A stretch of 64,000 nt of DNA, taken from assembly GCA_002179805.1 (NCBI GenBank), contig NAVB01000490.1:1-64000 (forward strand), in the 5' to 3' direction. Below are positions 24,901-36,825 of the stretch, piece by piece. Origin of the DNA: Acanthamoeba lenticulata. Its lineage: Eukaryota; Discosea; Longamoebia; Acanthamoebidae. The notes beneath the pieces were generated by a model, which was given only the letters and a program-made list of their open reading frames with translations, was not told the origin of the DNA and ran no database searches. The position numbers and the translations under genes were made by a program. The stretch's first letter is position 1. Each line of letters opens with the position of its first letter.

Positions 24901-27900
24901 CCGATTGTGGCCTGCGGCCGGTCAAGGGCGTGCAGGACTACGAGACCGGTCCCCGGCTTTACCGATTGTTCTTGCCCGACGAAGAGGACGATGACGACGA
25001 CGACGAGGACGACGGGGTTGGGTCAGTTGACGACCCGTGGGCCCTCTACACCTACGACGAGTACGAGGCCGCCGCACGCAAGCGCAAGCGGAAGAAAGCG
25101 GCTGAGGAGCACTACTTTATAGAGCTCGTGGAGCTCGCCCCGACTTCGCTTAACGAGCTGGACGTGTTCCTCCTCGACACCGGCGGCTTCCACCTCTACC
25201 AGTGGAACGGCGTCCAGTCCAAGCAGAAGCTCAATCTCGTGTGCAACGAGATTGTGCTGATGATGAACGTCATCGAGCGCAAGAGTCTGGCGCGCGTCGA
25301 AGTGCTGGGCCAGAAGGAGGAAGACGCCGCCGGCCGGCCGAGCTCCTTCTGGCACCACCTCGGGTGCGACACGGCTGGCGACGACAACGACAACGTCAAC
25401 GTCAACGTCAGGGCGGCGGCTATGATCGGTAGTCGGCCGAATGGAACCGCGGCGGACGAGCTGGACGAGGCACTGGGCGGAGTCGTGGAGGTGCTCGAGG
25501 TGCGGGGCGAGTACGGCTCGATGGACCTCCACACCGTGTGGGTGCAGCGGAAACCTGGTGACCTGCGCTCGGCGGCGGGCACCACGCCGGAGAACGAGGC
25601 GGGCATCAGGCCCTCGCGGCGGATACTCTCCTCGCAGGGCGTATTTATTATCGATTGCGTCTCCGAGATTTATGTGTACAGGTGCGATCTTTGTCATCCC
25701 CCTCTTGAGGCCTCTTGTCCCATATGGCTCACGACGCTTCACTCATGTCATGTTGGACTGAGCAGCGGGCTCAAGTCGACGCCCTACTCGCGGCAAATCG
25801 CGGTGTTCATCGCCAATCAGATGAAGGACGAGGAAAACAAGGATGACAACCGGCGACCGGTCTGGACCATCACGCAGGAGGTCAAGGAGCGCGAGGAGCC
25901 CATCCTCTTCAAGGCACTTTGTCCCCTCCCCCCGAACCGCCCGCCCGGGCCGTGGCTAACTCACCGCTCCCACAGGCGCGCTTTTCCGACTGGCTCGAGG
26001 GCGACGACAGCGGCAAGTGGGGCGCCAAGCAGAAACTGGCGCCCAAGGACTACCGCCCGTTGCATGTGCGCCTGCTGGACGACATCCGCAAGCGCGGCAA
26101 GCTCAAGGCGCCGCTCCTGCCCGACATCGATGTGACCACCCTCTTCCCTCCGCTCCTCTCGCCGAAAAAGAGCGAAGAAGCCCCACCGGAGCCATCGCGG
26201 ACGCCGATGACCGCCGAAACGGCCCCGACGCCCGGTACCTCGTCATCATCCTCGATGATGGCCACCGAGGAGGTGATGCTGTCGAGCTCGGTCGAGGTGG
26301 GCATCCTGTCCGGCCGCACCTTCAGCAAGCTGCCCGAGGCCGAGGTGGGCCACTTCTACAGCGGCGAGTGCTACGTCGTGCTCCATTCGTTCCACGACAA
26401 GGTCAAGGACACCCGCCAGTGGGTCGTCTACTTCTGGGAGGGCTGCGGCGCCTCGTTCCTCAAGTGGCCCACCTTCCTCCTTGGCCTCTACCCGGCGCTC
26501 GGTGCGTTCCCTCTCGTGCGCAAGCAAAGGACCTCATGAACCCACGAGCTCACACGCCGCGCACACACACACACACACACACGCACACACACGCACAGAG
26601 GAGAAGATTGTGAGCTCGGGCGGGAGCAGCCCGGAGAAGCGGCGCATCTACCAGGGCGAAGAGCCGCCCGCGTTCATGAGTCTCTTCAAGAACAGTCTCA
26701 TCATCATTCGGCGGGGCCAGCGACCGCAGTCCATGGCGCTGAGCCCGCTCAAGGAGATGTTTGAGGCCAAGTGCCACCCGGACGACCCGCACAAGCGCAT
26801 CGTGTCGGTCGAATGCACGGCCTCCTCGCTCCGCCCTTCGGTGCGCCCTCCCTTGCCCCGCCCGCCGGTCACGCTTCCACGTGGTGTGTTGGCTCATACG
26901 TGCTCGTGTGGTGCGTGTGCGGCAGGGCGCCTATGGGCTGTTTCTGCCGACGGGCCAAGTGTTTATCTGGCGCGGCAAACGATCGTTGCCCGAGTCGACC
27001 AACACCCTCACGTGGCTCATCGACACGACCGCTGCCGCCCTCCAGCTTCCGATGACGGCGCGAAGACCTTCCTCGCCGTTATCGTCGCCGTCCTCCTTGT
27101 TGTCTTCCTCGGCACAGGCCGGCAGTGGCAACAACAGCCGCCAGACGGAAAGTAGCAGCGGCAGCAGCAAACCGCAGCCGATAGCCGACGCCAGCGGCTG
27201 CGGGTACCACGAGTTGCACAATGGAGTAGACGTGTGGTTCATCGATGAGGACGCCGAGCCGTCCGAGTTCTGGGCTTCGCTCGACTTTCCCGAGACCTGG
27301 ACCACGGCGAATAAGAGCGGGAATGACGCCGACGAAGAGGAGGACACGCCCCGAGGCAACGGCAAGGTCTCGGCCCGCTTGGCCAAGCTGGGCTTCGAGG
27401 GCGGCCAATTCTCCGCCAGCGAAGTCGTCAAGTGCGTCCCTCTGCTCCCCTCCCCCTCGGCATGACCACTGCGCTCACAGCCTCTTTGTTGTGGACACAG
27501 CTTCAAGCAAAGAGACCTGCTGGAGAACTGCGCCTACCTGGTCCATTTGCGGCCCGCCGCGGCCGAGCGTCGGCCATCGTCGGCGCAGGGCGGTGGCAGA
27601 GGCGGCGACAGGTTGTTCCTGTGGTTCGGCCGACAGATCACCGACCGGCTGCGTGGCGCCGCGCGACACACGGCCAAGCGCTACGCGCAGCACGCGGCCG
27701 GCCACCTCGCGACGGAGGTCAAGTCTAATAACGAGGGCGACACCCCCGAGGATGTCGTCAAAGTGGAGGAGGTGGAGGAGGGACGCGAGCCGGCCGCGTT
27801 CACGCACTGCTTCCCGGACTGGCGGGGCACCGCCAAGTTCGTGGACCCCTACGAGCAGCGGCTCAACCTACAGTCCGACGGCGGCTACGTCCTCTGGATG

Positions 27901-28647
27901 CCGGAGAGCTGCGGCGCACTCGAGCTCAGGGACGACGAGGGGACCGAGGACGCGATGGAGGTCAAAGCGGAGCTCACCCCGGAGGAGTCCGAAGAGCAGA
28001 AGCGGCTGCAGCGCGAGGAGTACATGCGCAAGCTGCGCGAGGAGCGGCAGCGCAAGGAAGAACGACGTCGGCTGCGCGAGAAGAAGGACGAGGAGGAGTG
28101 GCGCCGGCGCCGCGAGAAGCAGGACCGGCTCCGCGCCAAGCTCAAGCTGCTCGAGATGCAGTTTGTGCTCTACAACTGCACCGAGGGCGGCTACGAAGAG
28201 AAAGACGGCGAGCAGCAGCAGCAACAGGACGCCTCGGCGGGCAGCCGCCGATGCGATAGCGCTCGGGGCCGAGGCGAGCACAGCGCGATGGAGCGGGCCA
28301 CCTCGCTCGGGTCGATGACCAGCCGGCCGCGCTCGCAGTCCACCGAGGCCGGGGAGCGCCTCAAGGAGAGGCAGGACGAGCTCCTGAGCCGGCTCAAGAG
28401 CCGCTCGCGCTCGCGCATCTCCTACACCGGCGCCGGTAAGGACGCGCGCGCCACCGTCAGCCGCGTCAACAACCTCCTCCAGCAGAGTGCACAGCTCTAC
28501 CGCAAGGGCGGGGAGGCCGCCATCTCGGCCGCCCTGGCCGCCGCCGCGGCTGCCATCACGGTCGATACCAACGGAGAGGACCCGACAAAGCGGGACTCGA
28601 TACTATCTCCCGATATATATACGCCCTTGAAGAATGGTGAAGAGTAA
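21942..28647 (+). CDS. Large gelsolin-repeat (villin-like) actin-regulatory protein
   Basis: A very long gene. The first 700 residues (21942 to about 24100) are Ser/Pro-rich, with repeated short PLPPPL boxes (about 22680-22920) and a proline run (PPPPPVPPPPP, about 24050) that could bind profilin or SH3 domains. From about 24200 come gelsolin-like modules: YRWRIEQMAPVWI...YLVLYV (24380), LNELDVFLLDTGGFHLYQWN (25150), GVFIIDCVSEIYVY (25640), FYSGECYVVLHSF (26355), AYGLFLPTGQVFIWRG (26930) and LFLWFGRQ (27613). At least five to six modules are therefore present, some with acidic insertions such as DEEDDDDDDEDD. The 3' end has a Lys/Arg/Glu coiled coil (about 27985-28150) and a Ser/Arg-rich tail. 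I see no headpiece. Members of the family sever, cap or bundle actin under calcium control. The start codon is uncertain; upstream sequence stays open but looks intronic. Confidence 0.82.
26561..26597. repeat. (CA)n dinucleotide microsatellite
   Basis: A CA run inside an intron of the gelsolin-repeat gene, between the exon ending near 26500 and the exon beginning near 26600. Confidence 0.9.
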
Positions 28648-28757
28648 AGAAATGCCCCTTGCCATGTACTCATTCATGAGGATGCTCTCTCGCACAACCC
28701 AGAAGGCTAGCATGAAAAGACAGCTGACTCAGGATCGAGCACAGGAAAAAAACATAT

Positions 28758-28839
28758 CGACAATGGCAGGATTCGAACCTGCGCGGGGAAACCCCACCTC
28801 GTTAGCAGCGAGGCACCTTAACCACTCGGCCACATTGTC
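28758..28839 (-). tRNA. tRNA-Ser (anticodon GCT)
   Basis: The minus strand folds as a class II tRNA of 82 nt. Acceptor stem GACAATG pairs with CATTGTC, and the discriminator is G, as usual for serine. The anticodon arm CCTCG-CTGCTAA-CGAGG gives anticodon GCT for AGC/AGU codons. A long variable arm follows (TGGGGTTTCCCCGC). The internal promoter A box (TGGCCGAGTGG) and B box (GGTTCGAATCC) are intact, and a T7 run just downstream (28752-28746) is a Pol III terminator. There is no intron. Confidence 0.96.
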
Positions 28840-29027
28840 TGCTGGTGAAAAGGAAGGAAGACTCCGCATTAATTTTGCATATTCGCTTTTTTTTTTATCA
28901 TCTCTTCGAACACAAGTCGTAGGCCAAACGCGGAGCCAGTGTTTCTCCTGATGATTAACGCCACAACGAGAGGAGCCAGGGCGTAGTGTAACAAAAGTGT
29001 TTTCGTTTTTATTGGTTGATGACTCGA

Positions 29028-30733
29028 TCAGGGCTGGACGAGTGAGTTCTGGGAGAAGATGGGCTCCCAGAAAGAGCAAAGGTTGGACCGGTAGAAGGGA
29101 ACGGTGGTCGTAGGCGGGTTGAGGTTGGTGTCGGTCTGCTCCCACAGGAAGGCCACAGGGCGGTTCTCCTTGAACTGGGGCCAGACGCTGGGATCGGGCT
29201 TGCCCTTGTTCGCAATGCGGGCCCAAGAGGCAAGCATGCGCGACGAGAGCGCGTAGTCGATGGGCGCGAAGTTGTAGGCCGTATAGACGGTGGCGTTGAA
29301 GATGTAGGGCAGCTCGTTGCCGTGGGCGGCCTGGAGGAACTGATCGGGGTAGTTGGGCGAGGTGAAGTTCCAGATGTAGGCGTAGGTCGGGCCGTGCTGG
29401 GCAAAGTAGGGAGCGGCAAACGACGAGCCGCACGTGATGTAGAACTGGCCAAGAACCTCGCCGCTGCCATACCAGTAGCCCAGCTCGGCGGTGTTGTCGG
29501 CATACCAGGCGAAGACGTCGTTAATCTGGTCGGCCGTGAGCCAGTAGCTCAGCGAGTTGGTGCCGACGATGCGCACGTAGTCGGCGTAGGTAAGGTTGGC
29601 CGTCGGGGGCTTCCAGCCGGAGCGCGAGTTGGCCAGGTAGTTGCCCTCAGCCTCGGTGTAGCCGAGGACGACGTTGACGTCGGTGTTGTACTCACCGCGC
29701 TTGATCAGGTTGTAGGGCTGGTCGGTGAGGAAGATGCCGTCGACCGAGGGCTGGAAGTAGTTGACGTAGCCCGAGGTCGAGACGGCCTTGTTGGCGGGCA
29801 GGGCGCGCATGCAGGCCAGGATGTCGGCGCTCGCGGTCTGGTTGCAGCCCTTGCTGGCGGCGAACTTGCGCGAGGCGTTGTACTGCTGCTCGAGGGTGGG
29901 CATCACCCACTGCCAGGTTGACTGGAGGATGACGTTCTGGGCGTAGTTGAGGTAGGCCAGGGGGTCGGTGTACTTGTGCACCATCAGGTGGAGCATGGCG
30001 GCGTTGCCTCCCGCGCTCTCGCCGAACAGGGTGATGTCAGTGGCATCTCCGCCGAAGAAGGCGATGTTGTTCTTGACCCACTCGATGGCGAGGATCTGGT
30101 CCTGGAAGCCCACGTTGGTGCTGCCGGCGTCGTACAGCTCCGGCGTGGCAAAGAAACCGAACGTGTTCAGGCGGTACTGTGTAAGCACAGGGTTAACCGG
30201 AGAATTAGTGAGTGGCCGCTTCGGAGCTTCACCTAAGTGAGGTCGAGCTTCTTTGAAGCAACCCAACTGGGGGGGTGCAGGTAGCGTACCTGGATCGTGA
30301 CGAGCACAACGTTGCCGTTGCCCGCGAGCCACTGGCCTTGATACTGGTCGGTCTGGCCGGTCCAGTAGCGACCGCCGTGAATCCACACCATGACGGGCAG
30401 CTTGTCGCCCTCCTGGGCGCCCTTGGGCGTGAAGACGTTGAGGTAGAGGCAGTCCTCGACGCCGAGGGTAGACGACTGAACGCAGGGCTTGGGGAAGGCC
30501 TTGGCGTCGCGCACGCCCTCCCACGCGGACGCGGGCTGAGCCACGGCGAAGCGCTCCGGCTGGTCAGCAAAGGGAATGCCAAGGAAGGCGCGGGCGAGGT
30601 CGTCCTGGACGAAGCCCTGCACGTAGCCCGACTCAGTGGGCACGATGAGAACCGGATCGCTAGACGTCGAACAACCCATGGCCACGAGGGCGAACAGCGC
30701 CGCGACGAGGACCACCACGAGGAAGCGCGCCAT
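29028..30733 (-). CDS. Secreted type-B carboxylesterase (cholinesterase-like)
   Basis: Two exons, 30733-30290 and 30176-29028, encode 530 residues in phase. The N-terminus MARFLVVVLVAALFALVAMG is a signal peptide, with a Cys right after that could also be a lipobox-like site. Family motifs are EDCLYLNVFTP (about 30445), VMVWIHGGRYWTG (oxyanion hole, about 30390), and FGESAGGNAAMLHLM (nucleophile Ser, about 30025). N-glycosylation sites (NQT, NLT, NFT, NAT) support secretion. The ACEs/COesterase family hydrolyses carboxylic esters. The acid and His could not be placed with certainty; the usual C-terminal HxxE region reads HGNELPYIFN here (about 29310), which fits the catalytic His. A TATA-like box lies about 80 bp upstream of the start. 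Confidence 0.9.
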
Positions 30734-30810
30734 GGCCTTTGTAGTGGGCGAGGTAGAAGGTGGTTGTACAAGTAAGTTGTGTTTGTGTGCTTAGCCAGCG
30801 CCTAAAGAAC

Positions 30811-30818
30811 ATTTTATA
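30811..30818 (-). promoter_or_regulatory. TATA-like box upstream of the carboxylesterase gene
   Basis: The minus strand reads TATAAAAT 78-85 bp before the carboxylesterase start codon (30733). It is a good TATA match in otherwise GC-rich DNA, spaced to place transcription start about 50 bp before the ATG. Confidence 0.55.
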
Positions 30819-30965
30819 AGCGATGGTCGGGCAAACACCGGAGGTCTCAACCAATGAGCCATTGTTGTTCGGGGCGATGGTCTGCCTGTCTGTTTGTTCT
30901 TTCTGCCTTGCGGGACAAACACCTGGGCAACCGTCTCGTGCGGCATAGACGACGGCGTAAGAGAC

Positions 30966-32589
30966 CTACTGCTGTTGCGCAAAAGGACCTCCCCCCGGGC
31001 CAAACGGGTCAAAGAGCGGCTCGGCCTGTGCTTGCTGTTGGTGTTGCTGGTGCTGCTGTCGCATGAGCTGCTCCATCTGTTGCTGCAACTGTTGCTGCTG
31101 GAGCTGAAGCTGCATCAACTCCTGTGGTGCAGAACAAAGAAGTTTACCATGTACATGAACATGTCAGCGGTTAGCTAGGCGTCGCCTCAAGGCCCCCCGC
31201 AAGCCGTGGGCGTACTTCATTGATCTGGGCAGGATCCTTCTCCGCGCCGGGAAGATGCTGGGCGACCTGCGCCAGCTGGTGGTTGTGGTTGACCACAGCG
31301 GAGGAGGGCACGCTCACTGTGGCGCTGTGGTGGTGGTGAAGGTGCGCGGGCGGGGGCAGCATGGGTGCTACGGCCGTTGCCGCCGACATGGTGCGCAGGT
31401 GCGACGCCACTACGGGCACGGCCGAAGTGGACCGCGAGAGCGGTGACCCGACGCGGGCCGGTGGCGACGACGACCGCACGACGGCGCCCGCGCTGTTGAA
31501 CGGATCAAAGGCGATGGCGGCCTCGTCAGCGCCGGTCGAGGGCCGTCGGAACGCGATGCCGGCCGAGTGCGCGGGCTGTTGTTGCTGCGGCAGTTGCTCG
31601 CCCACAAAAGCCGGGACGTTGACCAGCGACGTCGAGGGCGAGCCCAGAGGCGAATAGGCCGCCGCAGCTCCCGCCTGAGGCTGCTGCTGCTGCGCCAGGA
31701 GGTAGAAGTGCTGCTGCGCCTGCTCCTGCGGTACTGGACTGACGGCAGAGGCGGCAGCGGCCGCGCTCTTGGCGTTTCGGAGGGCCTCGGCCCTGGCCTG
31801 CGTCTCGGGGCTCAGCGACGTCGGCGGCCGCACGCGCACCGGAGCTTCCGTGGAGAAGACCGGAGGCGCCTTTGTGTTTGTTTGTTGTTTGTGGCGGGCC
31901 TACGTGTGAGCTGACGTGGCGCTACCCCCCAACATGCTGGCGGACATCACGTACGGGCGGCAGCTCGGGGATGGCGAAATGGGAGGAAATGGCGCCGGCC
32001 TTGGCGTAGAGCTTCTTCGCCCGCTTGAACAGCTTGTGGTGGTACGTCGTCATCGGCTTCAGCGTGTAGGCCTGCTCGGTGACTGCGGCCAAGTTCGCCC
32101 GTCAGGACCGGTAAAAGCGAGCAGGCGCGGCCGCGCGCGAAGAGGACGCGTACAGACGAGCTTGGACAAGAGGTAGGTCGAGATGAGGTAGAGGTTGTGC
32201 GACTCCTTGAACAGCGGGACGAGGAGGCCCACGCACAGCTTGATCACGTCCTGGTTGCTCGCCAGGATCTGCTTCACCAGCCCGAGCACGTCCGTGTGGA
32301 GGTCGAGCAGCTGCGCCACGGCCTCCTTGCTGTGCAGCCAATCCACGAGCGCCACGTCAGCGCCCACAAGGACAAGAACAAGCGCGAGCACAAGGACAAG
32401 TATGAGGACGAGCGCGCACCAGACGGGCGTGCCGTCGCCCACGGCGTTGACGGCGCCGCCGGCGAGCATGGCGTCGAGGAGGTACGTGTCGAGCGAGAAG
32501 TTGCCCTCGTAGTGGACCTGCTGCTGGTGGAAGTGGAGCCGCTTCATGAGGTACCCGCACTGGTCCACAAGGACCGTCACCACGCTCGC

Positions 32590-32628
<39 letters not shown>

Positions 32629-35600
32629 TTGGTGATGCTGGCGCCACACGGCCTGGAGGCTGCTGAGCAGGGCGTGGCCCTTGGCCGCCGCGGCGTCCCT
32701 GAGGGCCGACGGGTGGCCGTGGAGGAGCAGGTGGTGAAAGGCCGCCAGCAGGTTGAGGCCCACGATCGGGTTGTTGAGCGGCAGCTGGGCCATGGCGTCG
32801 AAGATGGCGCCGCTGCTCTGCTGCTTCCACGACTCCTCGACGAGCCACTTGAGCGCCTGCCGGTCGGGCAGCGGCGCTGTCGCCTTCACGGCGGCCTCGA
32901 CGAGCAGGCGGCCGGACATGTCCGGCCCCGAGCTGGGCGCCGTCGCAGTCGACGTCGACGGCGGGAGCTGTTGCGCGAGGCGCGGAGAGGGCTGGAACGA
33001 CGCCGGCAGGCCGGCCGTCTGGGGCGGCACCGCGTCCAAGGCCAGAGCCGGCGCCACTGCTGGCTGCTGCGGCTGCGGCTGCGCGCTGACAAACGGTTCG
33101 AAGAAGGGCGAGGACTCGTCGTCGCCGAAGAAGCCCGCCGCGGCGTGGCTGGGCTGTTCGACGAACCGCGGCGAAGGCATTTGGTGATGGGGCAACCCTG
33201 GCGGCTGCGGCTGAGGTGGCTGCGCGTAAAATTGGTGCTGTTGTTGCTGTTGCTGGTGCTGCAATGGCGGCACTGGACCAGCTGGCGGAACGGCGAACGG
33301 ATTGGACGCTTGACTCTGGGCAAACGCCAGCGCCTGGGCCTGTGCCTGGGCCTGAGCCTGTGCCTGGGCCTGGGCCTGGGCCTGTGCTTGCAGCTGGGCT
33401 TGAGCCTGGGCTTGGGCTTGGGCCTGGGCCTGGGCCTGGGCTTGGACCTGCAGCTGTGCGTGTTGGTGCTGCTGGGCGACAAAAAAGCTCTGGGCCTGGG
33501 CCTGGAACTCTGCGGTCTCCGTCTGGCGCTGAGCGGCGGTGAGGCCAGAGTCCGCTCCCCCGAGGGACGCGAGGGCCTGTTCGCGCTCGGCTTGCGATTG
33601 GTCTGCGGCAGACACCCGTCGCTCCCCAGCTCCTGTTGTTGGTGCCTGCAGAAAAGCGTATTTAATATCATATCAGTAAAAATATATATATATTAAAAAA
33701 AGCCAAGAGGCACATACCGGCCCAACACCTTGGCGCGACTTGATGTCAACGCTGCGAGCTCGCGAGTGTCGCCTGATGGGCACATGAGCCAAGTGTTAAC
33801 CCAATAAAGATACAATAAATAAGTAAATAAAGTCCGTACGAGCGGGTGGCGGCGGTGGGAGGAGCCAACAGGCCCTCCGCGTTGTCGGCGAATCGGGTGG
33901 TCTTGGTGGTCGTGGTCGTGGTCGTCCCTGGCGCCGTCGAGCCGGCGGTCTCTGCCTGCTGCCTGGCCAAGACGGCAGCCGCGTCCACGAATCCGGTCGA
34001 GCGCGAGAGGCTCGCCGCGGCCGGCCGGGCGACGGCGGTGGTCAAGGCCACTGGCCCTTCATCAGAGCTCTTCTTGGACGACTCGCTCCGAGGCGTCTTC
34101 GAGCTCGAAGACGTCTTGTCCTTCTTTTCCTTCTTTTTCTTGTCCTTTTTGCTCTTCTTCTTGTCTTTCTTCTCTCCAGAGGTCTCATGCTCACCTTCCG
34201 TCGTCGCCGTCTTCGCCGTTTTCTTCTTCTTTTTCTTGTGCGGATCGGCCGAGCCGCGGGGCGTGGTCCCGCCGGCGCCGACTGGCGTCACGGCCTCGGC
34301 TCGCGGCGAAGCCATGCGCCCCGAGGGCTGGTGCTGCTGAGGCGCGGACTGAGCGACTTGCTGGGGCTGGTGCTGATGATGGGGCTGGGGCTGGGGCTGA
34401 TGCTGATGCTGGGGCTGGCCGTCGTTGGGCGCCCAGTCGAGCATGCCAAAGAGCGTGGCGTTGACCTTGTCAAAGTGGACCGTCGCGCCCTGGCCGCGCG
34501 GCGCTGGCGCCTGCGCAGGCAGGACGACCGGGGCCGGCGGGTGCGGGCTGAGGGGCGACGAGGCCTGCTGCGACGACGGGGCCGAGGCCTCTGACGACAT
34601 GCCGTTGCCCAGACCGGCGCCTTTGGCGTCTTCGCCTTCATCGCCGCTTGACCACTTCGTGCCCTCCTTCTTCTCCGACTTGGCTTTCCTCATCTTCATC
34701 CTCTGCTTCTCCTTGTCCTTGCCCTTCTTGCCCTTCTTCTTCTCCGATGGGTGGTCAGGTTCGCCCTTCTTGTTCTTCTTGAGCTTGTCGCGGATCATCT
34801 TGCCGCCCAGCAACGACGGAGTCGACTTGAAGAGGTTGTTCCGGGTCGCCTTGAGCTGCTCCGGGCTGCGCGCCTGCGCGGCCGCTGACGCACCTGCGCT
34901 CGGCCTCGGGGTCAGTCCATGCAAGGCCGCACACGCACGCACACACGCACATGGGGAAGAAGGCGCCATTACCAGGAGCGCCGATGCCCGAGCCGCCAGC
35001 CGGGCGCACGCCTGGCGGGAAGCCGACGTCGACGTCGTCTTCTTCCCGCTCGTCGTCCGAAACCGAGACTTGCCCGGACGGCCGCGGCAGGACGTCGTGA
35101 AGCGTGGGGCGCGGGGCCACGCGGTCGTGGGTCGCGCGCTGCGAGCGCAGACACCACGCGAAGGTGAGCGTGACCGGATCCACGGCTCCCGGGTCAGGGC
35201 CGCGGTGGAGGAAAGGTGGCGCACCACAGCGGGCACGTCGATGCCACGGAGCTTGCTCACCAGCGTCAGCACATCGAAGATGTCGGGACGCGCGACGGGA
35301 TCCGGGTTGAGCATGAACTCTGAGCTCCGGTGAATTAAAAGGAATAAAAATGAATAAATAAAGAAGACGGGTCACGCACTGATCAGCGAGTGGAGGCTCG
35401 GGGTGTAGGGCGAGTCCTCCGGGATGGTGTAGTTGACGTTCAAAATTTGCAGCGTGCTGTTCTCCTCAAACGGCGACTTGAGGAAGGCCAGCCGGTAGAG
35501 GAAGCAGCCCAAGGCCTGGCCACGCGTGGACTCGCTCGTGAGATCCTCGGCCTCGGCAAAAGAAAGGGAAGAGGAGACCCCCAGAGGGGAGACGTACCCA

Positions 35601-36671
35601 GATGTCGACCTTCTCGTTGATGGGCTTGCCCTGGAAGAGGTCCAACATCTCCGGCGCTCTGTACATGGCGGTCGCGTACCGCCTGATGTTGTCCTCCACC
35701 CAGGCCACCTCGCGCTGGTTCGTCGGGGTCATGACCACCGTGGTGGCGCTCCCAAAATCGCATACTTTACACACCCCGTCCTCCGTCACCAGCACGTTCT
35801 CCGCCTGCGAGTGCGAACGCGCCGCATGAGACCCTTTCACTCATTCACGGCCAGTGCAAAGGCCAAGCGCGTGTGCGGCGGTCGGACGGACCTTGAGGTC
35901 GCGATGGGCGATGGGCGGGTTCTGGTTGTGCATGTGGGCCACGGCCTCGCACACCTCGGTAAAGATTTTGAGGATCTGCGGCTGAGGGATCGGCTTCTTC
36001 TGCTCGGCGTGCCGGTTCATCATCTTCACCAACTCCTCGCCTGTTGGTTGTGGTCGTCGTGGTGAATGGGGTGACGCGCGCGTGCTCCGCATGCGAACGG
36101 CCGCTGGGAAAGGCAAGGCCCGAAGGGGAAGACGAACCGGAGCAGTTCTCCATGAGGATGTAGACCTCATCGGCAGCAGACTGGAAGGCCTGCTTGGATT
36201 GAGCACTGATAACGGCCGAGTCGATGAAGGAGACGATGTTCTTATGTGCCAGTTGCCTCTGCAGACCATGTCAGCACGCCGCATCTATATAAGTGGCAGC
36301 AGCACAACCGAGGGACGTCGTGGGGACGAAGCAGGCGCGGCAGACGAGAGCGAAACAGGACGTCATGGTACCATGATCGCAATCTCATATTGTATGGCGC
36401 TCATCTCCTCCCGCTCCTGCACGAGTACCCGCTTGAGTGCGTACTGCGCGCCCGTGTCGCAGTCGCGCACGAGGAAGACGTAGGAAAAGCCGCCTGAGGG
36501 CGCCATGCCCGTTAGCGAGGTTGCCAAGCCGTTCGGCCCGGTGGTCGTGTGGCAGCATAAAATAAAACCAGAAGATTGATGGCGGCCATGCAAGGTACCT
36601 TCACCCAGTTCCTTCAGAAACTCGAGTCGGCGATTGCCGATTGTTATCTTCCGCCCTTTTGTCTTTCCCAT
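30966..36671 (-). CDS. NAK-family (AAK1/GAK-like) protein kinase fused to an ANTH domain, Gln-rich
   Basis: One gene joined by phase-consistent splices. The kinase starts MGKTKGRKITIGNRRLEFLK and covers about 36671-35230: GGFSYVFLVRD glycine loop, QYALKRV with the ATP-binding Lys, IAHRDLK (about 35900), CDFGSAT (about 35755), RAPEMLDL (about 35655), and LNPDPVARPDIFDVL (about 35310), typical of NAK kinases that phosphorylate clathrin adaptors. A Lys- and Ser-rich linker follows. Then comes a Gln-Ala tract (about 33500-33310) with NPFAVPP. Next is an ANTH-like domain (about 32930-31950) closest in feel to HIP1/Sla2: LPLNNPIVGLNLLAAFHHLL, HGHPSALRDA, YEGNFSLDTYL, and after splicing HNLYLISTYLLSKLVFTEQA. 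A polyQ run interrupts it. The tail has DPF and GPFG-type endocytic motifs (FDPFNS about 31500; LFDPFGPGGG about 31000) and ends QQQ at 30966. It probably acts in clathrin endocytosis. Confidence 0.85.
32592..32632. repeat. CAG-type triplet run encoding polyglutamine
   Basis: Interrupted CAG/CAA repeat on the coding (-) strand giving about 13 glutamines between two helices of the ANTH-like domain of the kinase gene. Such a tract inside the folded domain, rather than in a linker, is unusual. It is likely length-polymorphic. Confidence 0.9.
33332..33446. repeat. Imperfect hexamer repeat encoding (Gln-Ala)n
   Basis: Tandem GCCCAG-type hexamers on the - strand, each encoding Gln-Ala with a few Leu or Val changes, in the linker of the NAK-ANTH protein. 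Confidence 0.85.
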
Positions 36672-36825
36672 CTCGCATGTGCTGCCCCCGACACGTTGGG
36701 TTGGTGGGCTTATGAAGAAAAGAAAATGAATTTATAATCATAACGAACAGGTCAAGAACGACAAATATGCGAAAGAAAAAGGCTTGGAGCCGCATTTCTT
36801 TTGGATTCTGTATCATTGGAGACAA
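36672..36825. promoter_or_regulatory. Compact bidirectional promoter, kinase gene and MCTS1
   Basis: Only 154 bp lie between the kinase start (36671, -) and the MCTS1 start (36826, +). An AT-rich element, TTTATAATCA at 36731-36740, reads TATAAT on + and TATAAA on -, so it could serve as a TATA box in both directions. It lies about 60 bp from the kinase ATG and about 95 bp from the MCTS1 ATG. Confidence 0.5.

Noticed and set aside
32197..33696. 499-codon + strand frame with Leu/Gly/Arg repeats
   Set aside because: Antisense of the Gln-Ala and ANTH region; its repeats are the complement of CAG/GCC codons.
36291..36298. TATATAAG on the + strand as a promoter
   Set aside because: It lies in an intron of the - strand kinase gene, with no + strand gene downstream before MCTS1, which has its own nearby AT box.
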